From the NCBI GenBank assembly GCA_002421685.1, contig DISB01000007.1, positions 62,001 through 126,000 of the forward strand: DNA of 64,000 bases, given 5' to 3'. The stretch comes from Bacteroidetes bacterium UBA6221. Lineage in GTDB: Bacteria > Bacteroidota > Bacteroidia > Chitinophagales > Chitinophagaceae. The notes beneath the pieces were generated by a model. It was not told the origin of the DNA. It made no database searches and was given only the letters and a program-made list of their open reading frames with translations. The position numbers and the translations under genes are program-made. This document shows positions 15,662 to 25,007 of this stretch, piece by piece (position 1 is the stretch's first letter; each line of letters opens with the position of its first letter).

Positions 15662-18600
15662 ATGAGCCACCGCACGATCAGTTACGCCGCTTTAGTATTC
15701 CTGCTGTCCTTTTGCAGTTTAGAGTCAGTAGGGCAAGCCATTGTTCAGAAGCCTGTTTTGCTGAAGAACGGTACTATTCGCACTTATGATAATGTGGCGG
15801 AATGGACGGCAAAACAAGCCAAATTTCCCGTACAGGTATTGATGCAGTTCAATAAAATTCCGGGCGCAGAAGAGCGGACGATTTTGAAAGACCATGGTGT
15901 CGAATTGTTGCAGTACGTCCCTGAAAATACCTGGATAGCGACAGTCAAAAGTAAACCGGCAGCCTCAGAACTATATAGCCTCGGTGTGAGGTTCGTTACC
16001 GAAGTGATTTCGGACTGGAAAACCGGAACAGCCCTGCTGCAACAGTTAAACAGTGAAGAGAAAGAGGTAGAGATGACCGTTAGTTTTAATGCTAACATGA
16101 CAGAAGATGAGGTGATAGCCTACATTAATGAGTTAGGGGGTACGGTCATCAGCAATCGTTACACATCTATGGGATACTGCCACCTGCGTATACCGACAGA
16201 CAAAGCAGAACAACTCATACGCTGGCATGGCGTCGCTTATGCCGACGCCTATATACCCGACAGCCCGCTGAACCTGGATACAAAAGGAATGTACAGGGGT
16301 AAGATAGCCTCGTCGCCTGTTGCCTATGGTGGTTATGGGCTCACCGGCAAGGGCGTAACGGTTGGCATGGGCGATAATACGTCAGGTGTTTCTCATATAG
16401 ACCTCGTAGACCGCATCCTCAACTTCAACGCACATGGTTATACAAATCATGGTGTTCATATCAACGGCATTACCGGTGGGGCGGGTATTGCAGACCCTAA
16501 AGGTGAGGGAATGGCCACCGGCGCCAGGCTGACCAATCATTTCTTCAGCGATGTGTTGCAATCTACCCCCGAGTTTTCGGACTTGTACAATATGGTCATC
16601 ACCAACAACTCTTATTCAGCTTACCTTGGTAGTTGCCAGTATGCAGGTACTTACGATGGCATTTCTGCCGGGCTGGATAAACTTTGCAGTGACTACCGCA
16701 CCGTGTTTCATGTATTCGCCTCAGCCAACGACGGGCATTTCGATTGTCCCCCCTTCCCAAAGGGTTATGCAACTATTGCCGGGGGATACCAGGCGGCCAA
16801 GAATACGCTGGTAGTAGGCGCCACAGACAAGGAGTACGGTAATTGGGTGAACTCCTCCCGCGGACCTGTAAAAGACGGCAGGCTGAAACCCGAAATATCC
16901 GCGGTGGGTATGGATGTGAATTCTACTACACGCACCGATGAATACCTGGTAGCAAGCGGCACGAGCATGGCTTGTCCGGCCGTGGCAGGCGCTGCGGCGC
17001 TGTTGGCCGAACGGATGAACCAACTCAATGGTACCACCTCGCCCCGTTCCGATGTGCTGAAGGCATTGCTGGTAAACGGCGCAACCGATGTAGGCATCCC
17101 TGGGCCGGACTTCGCTTTTGGCTTTGGTTTTCTGAATGTGGAACGCTCTCTTATAATGCTGGACAGTTCGCGATATATTACCGGTGTTGTATCAAACGGC
17201 TCACAGGCTACACATGTTATAAGCGTACCGCAGGGCGTAGCGAAGCTGAAAGTCCTGTTGTATTGGCACGACGACCCTGCCAGTCCCTTGTCGGCGAAAC
17301 AGCTCATCAATGATATTGACCTGGAAGTGACAAGCCCCGCGGCTGCGCTGCATAAGCCGATGGTGCCGGATAACACCGCCGGCAATGTACTGAACCCCGC
17401 AATGGAAAAAGAAGACAGGCTGAATAACTGCGAACAGGTTATTATCGACAATGCAGGCACCGGTACGTACACGGTTACAGTGAAAGGGTTTAATGTTCCT
17501 TCGCTCAGTCAGCAATATGTACTGGCATACGATTTTTTGCCGTCCGGCGTTCATCTTAAATACCCCATAGCAGGTGCGCAGGTAAAGGCTGATGATACGC
17601 TCTATGTTTATTGGGACGCCCGGGCCACCCTCAACAACTTTACATTGGAATATTCAGACGATGATGGCAATTCCTGGAATGTGATAGATAATAATATCCC
17701 TGCCGACAGGCGGCACTACAAATGGGCGGTGCCGGTTATTAACTCAGGCAAGTGCAGGATGCGGCTTACCAGGAATGGCACGGGTGTACAGTCTGTTACA
17801 GGTTTGTTTATTATCAATACTCCGCCCGACGTACAGTTGAGCGCCACACAATGCCCCGGGTATATGCGGGTGGGGTGGGCGGCAGTGCCCAATGCCACCG
17901 CCTACGAGGTGATGAGAAAGCTGGGCCCGGCTATGGTAGTGGTAGATACGGTGACCGTCACTGAATATACTTTTGCGGGTCTTTCCCTCGACAGCACTTA
18001 CTATGTTTCGGTCCGCCCTATTATAGATGGGATGAGCGGGTACAGGGACGTAGCGGTAAAGCGCCGGCCTGTAGATGGCGATTGCAGTGGTAACATTTCA
18101 GACGGCGACCTGATGTTACAACAGGTACGCGCGCCGCTCTCTGGCAGATTGTTGACAAGTACGCAACTCTCCGGCAACGAAGCGCTTACCGTCAACATTC
18201 GCAACCTGGATGATGCCCCCTGCAGCAGCTATTCCATATCCTACAGCATCAATGGAGGTGCATGGCAAACACAGGCATTCTCCGATGCCCTGCCAGCCAA
18301 CGGTACAAAAGCCGTGAGCCTGTTGGGATTGGACCTTTCAGCGCCCAGCAACTACCAACTGCGCGTAGCTGTTACCAATAATGCCTTACCCGACCCTGTA
18401 CCGGCCAACGATAGCATGGTTCATTATGCAGACCAGCTTCCTAACCCCGCCGTCACGCTTGATTTCACTGAAGATTTTGAAACCATTTCCTACCTCAACA
18501 GCATACACGATACTGCGGGTTTTGGTATCAACCGGCGCTGGGAGTATAGAAACACTACAGATACGGGCCGCATCAGGAGTTTTGTGTTATACAGCACATT

Positions 18601-20155
18601 GATAGGCGGGCAGCGTTCCATCAGCCTCGATGCGTATAAGAGTTGCCCCGGCAATTTTAATACGCTCACGGGCACCTTCAACCTTGCGGGTTATGATGCG
18701 CACAACGAAGAGGTGCGGCTGGAATTTGACTATATAGCGCATGGTGTGCCTAAAGGGGAACCGGGCAATGAATTGCTGCTGCGAGGAAGCGATACCAAAG
18801 TGTACCAGGTGGCTTATAATTATAAAATGAAGCAGGCCGATGTGGGGAAAGTGATTAACTCGGGTAGTATTTCCTTAAGTGATATACTGTTGAACACAGC
18901 GGATAATTTTTCTACCAGCACGCAATTGCAGTTCGGGCAGAACGATACATCTCTGATAGCGGGCCGCAGTGACGGCAACGGCCTCACCGTTGATAATATA
19001 CGGCTGTACACCGTGCAAAACGATGTTCAGCTCATTTCCGTACTGTCTCCCGAAAGTTTTGCCTGCGGCCGTACAGAGCCCGTTTCGCTAACGGTAAAGG
19101 TGCGTAACGGCGTCAACCAGGTGCAGAACAATGTGCAGGTGAATTACAGGCTGGACAACCGCGCGGTGGTAACTGAAACTATCGCTTCCATTGCAGGTAA
19201 GGAGACAATTGATTTTACCTTTGGCCAACAACTGGATATAACCGCATCAGGCAACCATGTGGTAGATATATGGATAACGGCCAACGGGGACAGCTATCAG
19301 AAAAACGACAGCATACTTGGTTACCCGTTGCGCAACCAGCCTCTTATCGGCAGCTATCCCTATTTCGAAGATTTTGAAGCTAATGATGGGTACTGGTACA
19401 CCGATGGTATAAAAAGCTCGTGGGCATATGGTACACCCGCGGCGCCTAAGATAAATGCCGCCGCCAGCGGACAGAAGGCATGGGTCACCAACCTGGCGGG
19501 CAATTACAACGAAGACGAATCATCCTACCTTTATTCGCCTTGTTTCGATATATCGGGGCTTGCCAATCCCACCCTTAGTTTCCAGTTGGCATTGGATATT
19601 GAGAACTGCGGGGAGATATTATGCGATGCTGGATTTGTAGACTACACTACAGATGGCGAAAACTGGGAACGCCTGGGAGATTACGGTGAAGGTATAAACT
19701 GGTACAACGATAGCAACTACCGCATATGGACCGAAGAAGATAAGACAGCCTGGCGCCCCGCGCAGATAGCCCTGCCCAAATCGGGCGGCACCATACAGTT
19801 GAGGTTCGGCCTGCTCAGCGACCCCGGCAGCAATAAGGAAGGCATAGGTGTGGACGACGTCCGTGTCTTCGACGATATACGCTACCCGGCTGATAACAAT
19901 ATTATCAGCATCAGCCCCAATCCTGCCGAAGAAAATTATATAAATATCGAGTGGTCTGCCGGCGGAGGTACGGAAATGAACCTGGTGATGACGGACATAT
20001 CGGGTAGGGAAGTGCACCGCGCATCGGCAACAGCGCAGGAAGGTTATAACAAAACAACAATAACACCGCCCGTGCTTTCATCGGGCATGTACTTCCTGCG
20101 TATCAACATCGGCGATAAAGTGCATAAGCGGAAGGTACTATTCAGACGAAGGTAG
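15662..20155 (+). CDS. Secreted subtilisin-like serine protease with T9SS C-terminal sorting domain
   Basis: About 1497 residues from the ATG at 15662, which begins a clear signal peptide ending V-G-Q-A; the longer frame from 15632 adds ten residues before it. The S8 catalytic triad is intact (numbering from 15632): Asp248 in G-M-G-D-N, His273 in N-H-G-V-H-I-N-G and Ser446 in S-G-T-S-M-A-C-P. An N-terminal propeptide-like region precedes it. After the catalytic domain come beta-rich modules including a fibronectin III-like stretch (about 740-810) and MAM/jelly-roll-like parts. The last ~75 residues are a type A T9SS sorting domain (S-I-S-P-N-P near 1427, S-S-G-M-Y-F-L-R-I near 1484, K-V-L-F-R-R end). 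It should be secreted across the outer membrane and anchored or released. Single gene. Confidence 0.92.
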   Translation: MSHRTISYAALVFLLSFCSLESVGQAIVQKPVLLKNGTIRTYDNVAEWTAKQAKFPVQVLMQFNKIPGAEERTILKDHGVELLQYVPENTWIATVKSKPAASELYSLGVRFVTEVISDWKTGTALLQQLNSEEKEVEMTVSFNANMTEDEVIAYINELGGTVISNRYTSMGYCHLRIPTDKAEQLIRWHGVAYADAYIPDSPLNLDTKGMYRGKIASSPVAYGGYGLTGKGVTVGMGDNTSGVSHIDLVDRILNFNAHGYTNHGVHINGITGGAGIADPKGEGMATGARLTNHFFSDVLQSTPEFSDLYNMVITNNSYSAYLGSCQYAGTYDGISAGLDKLCSDYRTVFHVFASANDGHFDCPPFPKGYATIAGGYQAAKNTLVVGATDKEYGNWVNSSRGPVKDGRLKPEISAVGMDVNSTTRTDEYLVASGTSMACPAVAGAAALLAERMNQLNGTTSPRSDVLKALLVNGATDVGIPGPDFAFGFGFLNVERSLIMLDSSRYITGVVSNGSQATHVISVPQGVAKLKVLLYWHDDPASPLSAKQLINDIDLEVTSPAAALHKPMVPDNTAGNVLNPAMEKEDRLNNCEQVIIDNAGTGTYTVTVKGFNVPSLSQQYVLAYDFLPSGVHLKYPIAGAQVKADDTLYVYWDARATLNNFTLEYSDDDGNSWNVIDNNIPADRRHYKWAVPVINSGKCRMRLTRNGTGVQSVTGLFIINTPPDVQLSATQCPGYMRVGWAAVPNATAYEVMRKLGPAMVVVDTVTVTEYTFAGLSLDSTYYVSVRPIIDGMSGYRDVAVKRRPVDGDCSGNISDGDLMLQQVRAPLSGRLLTSTQLSGNEALTVNIRNLDDAPCSSYSISYSINGGAWQTQAFSDALPANGTKAVSLLGLDLSAPSNYQLRVAVTNNALPDPVPANDSMVHYADQLPNPAVTLDFTEDFETISYLNSIHDTAGFGINRRWEYRNTTDTGRIRSFVLYSTLIGGQRSISLDAYKSCPGNFNTLTGTFNLAGYDAHNEEVRLEFDYIAHGVPKGEPGNELLLRGSDTKVYQVAYNYKMKQADVGKVINSGSISLSDILLNTADNFSTSTQLQFGQNDTSLIAGRSDGNGLTVDNIRLYTVQNDVQLISVLSPESFACGRTEPVSLTVKVRNGVNQVQNNVQVNYRLDNRAVVTETIASIAGKETIDFTFGQQLDITASGNHVVDIWITANGDSYQKNDSILGYPLRNQPLIGSYPYFEDFEANDGYWYTDGIKSSWAYGTPAAPKINAAASGQKAWVTNLAGNYNEDESSYLYSPCFDISGLANPTLSFQLALDIENCGEILCDAGFVDYTTDGENWERLGDYGEGINWYNDSNYRIWTEEDKTAWRPAQIALPKSGGTIQLRFGLLSDPGSNKEGIGVDDVRVFDDIRYPADNNIISISPNPAEENYINIEWSAGGGTEMNLVMTDISGREVHRASATAQEGYNKTTITPPVLSSGMYFLRINIGDKVHKRKVLFRRR

Positions 20156-20455
20156 TTTATTTAATAGGCCGTTTTTGTGACAATATTAATAGCCCCCGGC
20201 TTTCAAGCCGGGGAAAAATGGAAGAGAACGAGGGCTTTAGCCCAACATCGATTTACGACCGTACCAACAAGGATAAATTCAGGGGAATGTTATGACTTAA
20301 TATCTAAAAAATTAGTCTCCACTTTTAGAGGAGATAGAGGGGTTCTTCGCGTCGGACACAAAACACATTGATATTACGCCCGCGAATAAATACCCACTCA
20401 CCAGGCAATAAGGACTAAGTCATCACATCTCCCTTTAGGACCGGGGTGCCACCCC
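20156..20455. other. 300-base spacer without a gene, containing repeat-like hairpins
   Basis: No coding frame is credible here. It holds a GC-rich hairpin at 20194-20213, a short GGGCTTTAGCCC palindrome at about 20235, a CTCC...GGAG hairpin at about 20316-20333 followed by an A/G-rich tail, and a CTCCCTTTAGG-type stretch near 20430. The last two resemble the element seen near 28530. It separates the stops of two convergent genes. Confidence 0.5.
20194..20213. terminator. GC-rich hairpin after the subtilase gene
   Basis: Arms CCCCGGCTT and AAGCCGGGG meet at a 2-base centre. No T-run follows on the plus strand (AAAAA follows instead), so as a terminator it would work better for minus-strand transcription; it may be a repeat element rather than the subtilase terminator. 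Confidence 0.4.
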
Positions 20456-21712
20456 CTACCTATTAAACAGTATTTTAAAATAGAAAGACGGTTTCCTCAA
20501 CTGGTCGCGCAGGTCCATGTCGGTGAACATACAACTGATGGTATTGCTCAACGATTTGCTTTTATGCGCTTTGTTGACCACGAAGTTGAACAGCCACGGG
20601 AAACGACAAAGCTTTTGCAGGGTAGTGCTGATGCGCAGTTCATCGCCTATACGTTTGTACAGCACATCATCATATGCTGCTTTAAGGTAAGCTGCATCGT
20701 AGCGGTTGTCTTTTATGCAGTTTTCAATTGCTGCTGCTGCCAGCATTCCGCTGTACAGTGCGTTGCCTATACCCTCTCCACTGAAAGGGTCAATAAGGCT
20801 GGCTGCATCGCCGGTTAGTATAAAGTTATCGCCCGATACAGGTAGTTGCTCTGTGCCCATGGGCAATCCCCAGCCCAATATTTTACCGTGCAGTTTGGCA
20901 TCTTTAAATCGCGGGCTGATGTTGGGGTTGTTCTTGATGGCATCCAACATCTTTTCCCGCAGGTTGATTTTCTTTTCCCTGATACGCTCCGATAAAATAC
21001 CTACACCCACATTAGCCATACCGTTAGGAAGGGGAAATACCCAAAAATACCCCGGTAACACTTCAGGCAGAAAGTGCAGCTCTATGAAGTTGTCTTTGTT
21101 CATCCCTGTAACACCCTCATAATACGCCCTCAGTCCTACCGCCGAAGTTTTTTCGGTAGTATGCCGGCCCAGGTACTGTTTGCGCACCATACTTTTGTCA
21201 CCATCGGCCCCTACTATCAGCGGTGCGGTTACGGTGTAGGCTTGTCCGTTTTGCGTAAAACTCACGGTTACTTTGCCCTCACTCCGCGAAATGGATTGAA
21301 TATTCGCCTCCTGGTAAATGGTATTGTGTTCCGTCGGCAGCTTTTCAAACAGGAAGTTATCAAATACCATCCTGGGCGTGGTGAAACCCGGCGCTTCTTC
21401 TCCCGGTTGCTTGTTAGGGTTGAAGGGTATATGCAAAGGTTTCCCGTTGGGTGCTACGAATATGATGCCGTGACTGGGGGTAAATTTGTCGGCCTGCTTA
21501 AAAATATCCTGCAGCCATTGGGGATTGGCCTTGCGCAGTACAAAAGCCGTCTTGCCGCTGCAGGCGTCGCCGCATACTTTATCGCGGGGAAAAAGTTCTT
21601 TTTCGATGATGACATGCGGTATGCCCGCCTGCGACAGGTATATGGATGTGCCCGCGCCCGCCGGCCCGGCGCCAATAATAATTACTGAAGTTTCAATGTG
21701 TTTACTGTCCAT
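20456..21712 (-). CDS. Geranylgeranyl reductase-family FAD-dependent oxidoreductase
   Basis: A 418-residue flavoprotein from the ATG at 21712. The N-terminus has the dinucleotide-binding I-I-I-G-A-G-P-A-G-A-G motif, then I-E-K-x-x-F-P-R-D-K-V-C-G-D-A, the mid motif V-G-A-D-G-D-K-S-M-V-R and the C-terminal G-D-A-A-S-L-I-D-P-F-S-G-E-G-I-G-N-A-L-Y-S-G FAD motif. This is the pattern of the geranylgeranyl reductase / digeranylglycerophospholipid reductase family, which reduces isoprenoid or related lipids. Substrate unknown. The frame extends upstream to 21769, but that part overlaps the promoter. Divergent from the acyltransferase gene. Confidence 0.87.
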   Translation of the reverse strand: MDSKHIETSVIIIGAGPAGAGTSIYLSQAGIPHVIIEKELFPRDKVCGDACSGKTAFVLRKANPQWLQDIFKQADKFTPSHGIIFVAPNGKPLHIPFNPNKQPGEEAPGFTTPRMVFDNFLFEKLPTEHNTIYQEANIQSISRSEGKVTVSFTQNGQAYTVTAPLIVGADGDKSMVRKQYLGRHTTEKTSAVGLRAYYEGVTGMNKDNFIELHFLPEVLPGYFWVFPLPNGMANVGVGILSERIREKKINLREKMLDAIKNNPNISPRFKDAKLHGKILGWGLPMGTEQLPVSGDNFILTGDAASLIDPFSGEGIGNALYSGMLAAAAIENCIKDNRYDAAYLKAAYDDVLYKRIGDELRISTTLQKLCRFPWLFNFVVNKAHKSKSLSNTISCMFTDMDLRDQLRKPSFYFKILFNR

Positions 21713-21727
21713 CTGCCTAACAAGCGC

Positions 21728-21762
21728 CAAATATAGCAGCCAAAAACCAATAATGCCCCAAA
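21728..21762 (-). promoter_or_regulatory. Promoter of the FAD oxidoreductase gene
   Basis: Minus strand TTTG (21759-21762), 23 bases, then TATATTTG (21728-21735). It gives a leader of about ten bases before the ATG at 21712 and rules out the longer frame start. Confidence 0.5.
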
Positions 21763-21806
21763 ACGGCACAGTTGCTGGTTAATAATATGTAAATAGATGC
21801 TGCGGA

Positions 21807-21839
21807 TTTGTGAGCAGGGGTGGTTGGGCCGTAAGTTTG
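21807..21839 (+). promoter_or_regulatory. Promoter of the acyltransferase gene
   Basis: TTTG (21807-21810), 21 bases, then TAAGTTTG (21832-21839), both full consensus matches. The leader would be about 26 bases. Confidence 0.58.
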
Positions 21840-21871
21840 CTGACTGTACAAAACAGGAATAAAAAACACAC

Positions 21872-23089
21872 ATGTCTGCAAATAGGGTATTTTTTCCCAA
21901 TTTGAACGGTATCCGCTTCCTGGCCGCATTGGTGGTTATCATCCATCATGTGGAAATGGCGAAGTACTGGTTTGGGCTGCCCAATATTTATAGAAACTCT
22001 TTTGTAGGCGGTGTGTTTGGCGAGTTGGGCATCATTCTCTTTTTCGTATTAAGCGGTTTCCTTATCACCTATCTTTTGCTGGAGGAGCACCGCCGTACCG
22101 GCACTATATCCGTCAGGAACTTTTACATCAGGCGCATATTGCGCATCTGGCCCGTCTATTACCTGGTGGTTATTTTCAGCCTGCTTATCCTGCCCAACTT
22201 TCATTGGTTCGACATACCCGGTTTCTCCGAGCATGTAGACGAAGGCTTCCTTGTGAAATGTCTTACCTATCTTTCATTTCTGCCCAACGTCGGTTATACC
22301 TTGTACGAACATATCCCTTACGCCACGCAAACCTGGTCGGTAGGGGTAGAAGAGCAGTTTTACCTGCTGTGGCCGCTGCTGATGTTGTACGCTATCAACA
22401 GGAAAAAGGTAATGCAGGCGCTTGTGGGCACCATAGCGTTTTATTTGCTGGTAAAAACCGCCACCGTTGTCAATTACATTGGCAATCCCGGTGTGCGCAG
22501 CGCGGAAAAGCTCTGGCTGTTCTGGGACCATTTTTCAATAGACTGTATGGCTATGGGCGGTATTGGCGCATGGCTGCTGTTTTACCGCAAAGAGAAGACA
22601 TTGAAAATACTGTTCAATAAATACCTGCAGGCGGCTTTGTACATCATCCTGGCGGTTATTACGGTTAAGGGGCTGATGCTGCCCTGGTACAGCAAAGAAT
22701 TGTTTGCCATAATATTCATGGTGCTGATATTGAACCTGGCTGCAAATAAAAATACGCTCATCAGTTTCGAGTTCAGGCCGCTGAACTATTTAGGTAAAAT
22801 ATCGTATGGGCTGTACATGTACCACAACTTCGTGCTTACTATTATATTGAAGTTTATTATGGCTTACGGCTTGCTGGATGTAGGCAGCATAACCGGCGGC
22901 ATCATATACCAGTTGGTCTCCATAGCGCTTACTATTGCGTTATCCGCACTATCCTACGAATATTTTGAAAAATGGTTCCTCGGCATCAAAACAAGGTTTG
23001 CCCGTGTACAAAGTGGCGACGAGGTTTCTGTCCCTCCTTCCGCACCCGCACCTGAGATCCCTGTTCCCGCGCAGCCCCGCACGGCATAA
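21872..23089 (+). CDS. Membrane acyltransferase (acyltransferase_3, OafA/YrhL-like)
   Basis: A 405-residue multi-pass membrane protein. It begins with L-N-G-I-R-F-L-A-A-L-V-V-I-I-H-H, the family signature with the proposed catalytic His, then S-G-F-L-I-T-Y-L-L-L-E-E, F-Y-I-R-R-I-L-R-I-W-P-V-Y and W-S-V-G-V-E-E-Q-F-Y-L-L-W-P. About ten hydrophobic segments follow. Such proteins O-acylate polysaccharides, lipids or cell-wall glycans on the outer face of the inner membrane. The Pro/Ala-rich tail (about 385-405) is not part of the core. The target is not indicated by neighbours. Confidence 0.9.
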   Translation: MSANRVFFPNLNGIRFLAALVVIIHHVEMAKYWFGLPNIYRNSFVGGVFGELGIILFFVLSGFLITYLLLEEHRRTGTISVRNFYIRRILRIWPVYYLVVIFSLLILPNFHWFDIPGFSEHVDEGFLVKCLTYLSFLPNVGYTLYEHIPYATQTWSVGVEEQFYLLWPLLMLYAINRKKVMQALVGTIAFYLLVKTATVVNYIGNPGVRSAEKLWLFWDHFSIDCMAMGGIGAWLLFYRKEKTLKILFNKYLQAALYIILAVITVKGLMLPWYSKELFAIIFMVLILNLAANKNTLISFEFRPLNYLGKISYGLYMYHNFVLTIILKFIMAYGLLDVGSITGGIIYQLVSIALTIALSALSYEYFEKWFLGIKTRFARVQSGDEVSVPPSAPAPEIPVPAQPRTA

Positions 23090-23135
23090 CAGTCATTTAT
23101 ATTCATCAATCCGGCCCGTTTAGGAAATGTTTCCT

Positions 23136-23143
23136 TAAATTTG
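23136..23143 (+). promoter_or_regulatory. -7 box of the nusB operon
   Basis: TAAATTTG, a full consensus match, 29 bases before the nusB ATG. No TTG is present 17-23 bases upstream, so support is partial. Confidence 0.38.
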
Positions 23144-23172
23144 CGCCCCAAACAGGTTCTTACTCAGGATTT

Positions 23173-24105
23173 ATGATCGGACGCAGAAATATCAGGGTCA
23201 AGGTGATGCAGACGCTTTATACGCTTGCCACAACAGGGACAACAGGCCTTGATGAACAGAAAAAACAGGGCTCCGCCTTGTTGGATGAAAAGGTCCGCCG
23301 CTTTCTCGACCTGTTTGTCATTTCAGTATTATATACCACGCAGGTAGCCCGCTATGCGGAGAAGGACGCCGGCAAAAGGGCGTCTAAATACCTGCCCACC
23401 GCAGAAGACCTGAACGCGAGCACCAAACTGGCGGGTAACGAATTCCTCTGGAAGATACTGGACAACGAAACCTTCACGGAAAAGATAAAAGATAAGGATA
23501 TCAGCCGCTACCTGGACGAAGACCTGGTAAAAAAGATATTCAAAAAGCTAGCCGGCACGCAGGAATATAAAGACTATACGGCCACCCGCGAGCGCGACTA
23601 TAAGTCGGAAGTGGCTATCATAAAATTCATCTGGGAAAATAACATCTATGGCGATGAGGATATGATGGAATATTTTGCCGACGAATTGCCGGGCTGGGAA
23701 GACGACAGCGAGATGGTGAAGATACTGATGGACAATTTTTTCAAAAGCAGTTCAAAAGCCAACTTCCTGAAACTGATATCCACCGAAAAGCACGAATACG
23801 CGCACAGCCTGCTGCACACCACGCTGGAAAAAGAAGCGTATTGCACCGAGCTGATACAACCCAAATTGAACAACTGGGACGCGGAACGAGTGGCGCTGAT
23901 AGACATGTTGCTGCTGCGTATGGGCGTGTGCGAATTACTGTATTTCCCCACCATACCTACCAAAGTTACCATCAACGAATATATTGAAATAGCCAAGCTA
24001 TACAGTACGCCCCAAAGCGGCCAGTTTGTGAACGGCGTGTTGGACAATATCCTGAAAGACCTGGCTAAAGAGAACAAAATTCATAAAGAACAGAGAAACG
24101 CCTGA
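23173..24105 (+). CDS. nusB: Transcription antitermination protein NusB, long Bacteroidota form
   Basis: A 310-residue protein. The N-terminus M-I-G-R-R-N-I-R-V-K-V-M-Q-T-L-Y matches NusB, and the C-terminal domain has D-R/A-E-R-V-A-L-I-D-M-L-L-L-R-M-G-V-C-E and T-I-P-T-K-V-T-I-N-E-Y-I-E-I-A-K-L-Y, the RNA/S10-binding NusB core. The middle (about 60-200) is an insertion that makes it twice as long as E. coli NusB, as usual in this phylum. It acts with NusE/S10 on rRNA antitermination. First gene of a nusB-DUF1573-yajC-coaE cluster. Confidence 0.93.
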   Translation: MIGRRNIRVKVMQTLYTLATTGTTGLDEQKKQGSALLDEKVRRFLDLFVISVLYTTQVARYAEKDAGKRASKYLPTAEDLNASTKLAGNEFLWKILDNETFTEKIKDKDISRYLDEDLVKKIFKKLAGTQEYKDYTATRERDYKSEVAIIKFIWENNIYGDEDMMEYFADELPGWEDDSEMVKILMDNFFKSSSKANFLKLISTEKHEYAHSLLHTTLEKEAYCTELIQPKLNNWDAERVALIDMLLLRMGVCELLYFPTIPTKVTINEYIEIAKLYSTPQSGQFVNGVLDNILKDLAKENKIHKEQRNA

Positions 24106-24106
24106 G

Positions 24107-24595
24107 GTGTCAAAAACGGGTAGTATGAAGAACTTTTTAATTTTGTCGTCGTTAATATTGTTGTTGTCCGCGTGTGGCGACAGTAAAGAGCAGGCACAGG
24201 ACAAACCCGAAGATGGTTTGCTTTCTACTGACCTGGTAGCTAATCCGCACTCGGCCAAGGGGTTGGATACGGCATTGTACAACGAGTTGCCCACTATGGA
24301 TTTTGAAGATACGGTGTACAATTTCGGCAGGCTGGAAGAAGGGGTGAAAGCAACACATGTTTTTGAATTTGTGAACAATGGCAAAACACCGTTGATAATC
24401 AGCGCCGCCAAAGGTTCCTGCGGTTGCACGGCGCCCGACTATCCCCGCGACCCCATTGCGCCCGGCGGCTCGGGCCTGGTACAGGTAGTGTTCAATACCG
24501 ATGGCAAATCGGGCCACCAGGAGAAATCCATCGCCATCACTACCAATTCAAAAAGGGCCGTACATATGCTGTACATAAAAGCGGACGTAGAATAA
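24107..24595 (+). CDS. DUF1573-domain lipoprotein
   Basis: A 162-residue lipoprotein (signal with L-S-A-C; Cys near 22). The mature part has F-G-R-L-E-E-G-V-K-A-T-H-V-F-E-F-V-N-N-G, then G-S-C-G-C-T-A-P-D-Y-P and I-A-P-G-G-S-G-L-V-Q-V-V-F-N-T-D-G-K-S-G, the DUF1573 pattern of an immunoglobulin-like domain with paired Cys. Function is unknown. It starts one base after the nusB stop, so co-transcription is near certain, and it is often found next to yajC in Bacteroidota. Confidence 0.9.
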   Translation: MSKTGSMKNFLILSSLILLLSACGDSKEQAQDKPEDGLLSTDLVANPHSAKGLDTALYNELPTMDFEDTVYNFGRLEEGVKATHVFEFVNNGKTPLIISAAKGSCGCTAPDYPRDPIAPGGSGLVQVVFNTDGKSGHQEKSIAITTNSKRAVHMLYIKADVE

Positions 24596-24643
24596 TTTAA
24601 GAAACCAATTACATATTTTTAAAAAACAATAAACTATACAATA

Positions 24644-24997
24644 ATGACAGCACAATTTCAGGCGATTATGTTACAGGCCGCACCGGGCGGCGGCGGAGCG
24701 TTTCAGCTCATCTTCCTGGTAGGTATGATAGCGGTGATGTACTTCTTTATGATACGTCCCCAGGCCAAACGCGCCAAAGAGCAAAAGAAATTTGCCGAAA
24801 CCATAGGCGTTGGCGAATACATCATCACTACTGCCGGCATACACGGTACCATCAGGCGCGTAAACGACGATGGCTCGGTTCAACTGGAGATCAACCACGG
24901 TACGTTCATGACCATCGAGCGTTCTGCAGTATCTATGGAGATGACGAATGCTTACCGCAAAAAGTCGGCTCCCACTGTAGTTGCGGATAAAAAATAA
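24644..24997 (+). CDS. yajC: Preprotein translocase subunit YajC
   Basis: A 117-residue protein with one membrane segment (about 20-40, F-Q-L-I-F-L-V-G-M-I-A-V-M-Y-F-F), followed at once by the YajC signature M-I-R-P-Q-A-K-R-A-K-E-Q-K-K-F. A small beta domain (G-E-Y-I-I-T-T-A-G-I-H-G-T-I) follows. It associates with SecDF at the inner membrane and aids protein export. It lies 48 bases after the DUF1573 gene and ten before coaE. Confidence 0.95.
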   Translation: MTAQFQAIMLQAAPGGGGAFQLIFLVGMIAVMYFFMIRPQAKRAKEQKKFAETIGVGEYIITTAGIHGTIRRVNDDGSVQLEINHGTFMTIERSAVSMEMTNAYRKKSAPTVVADKK

Positions 24998-25007
24998 ACT
25001 GTGCCGC

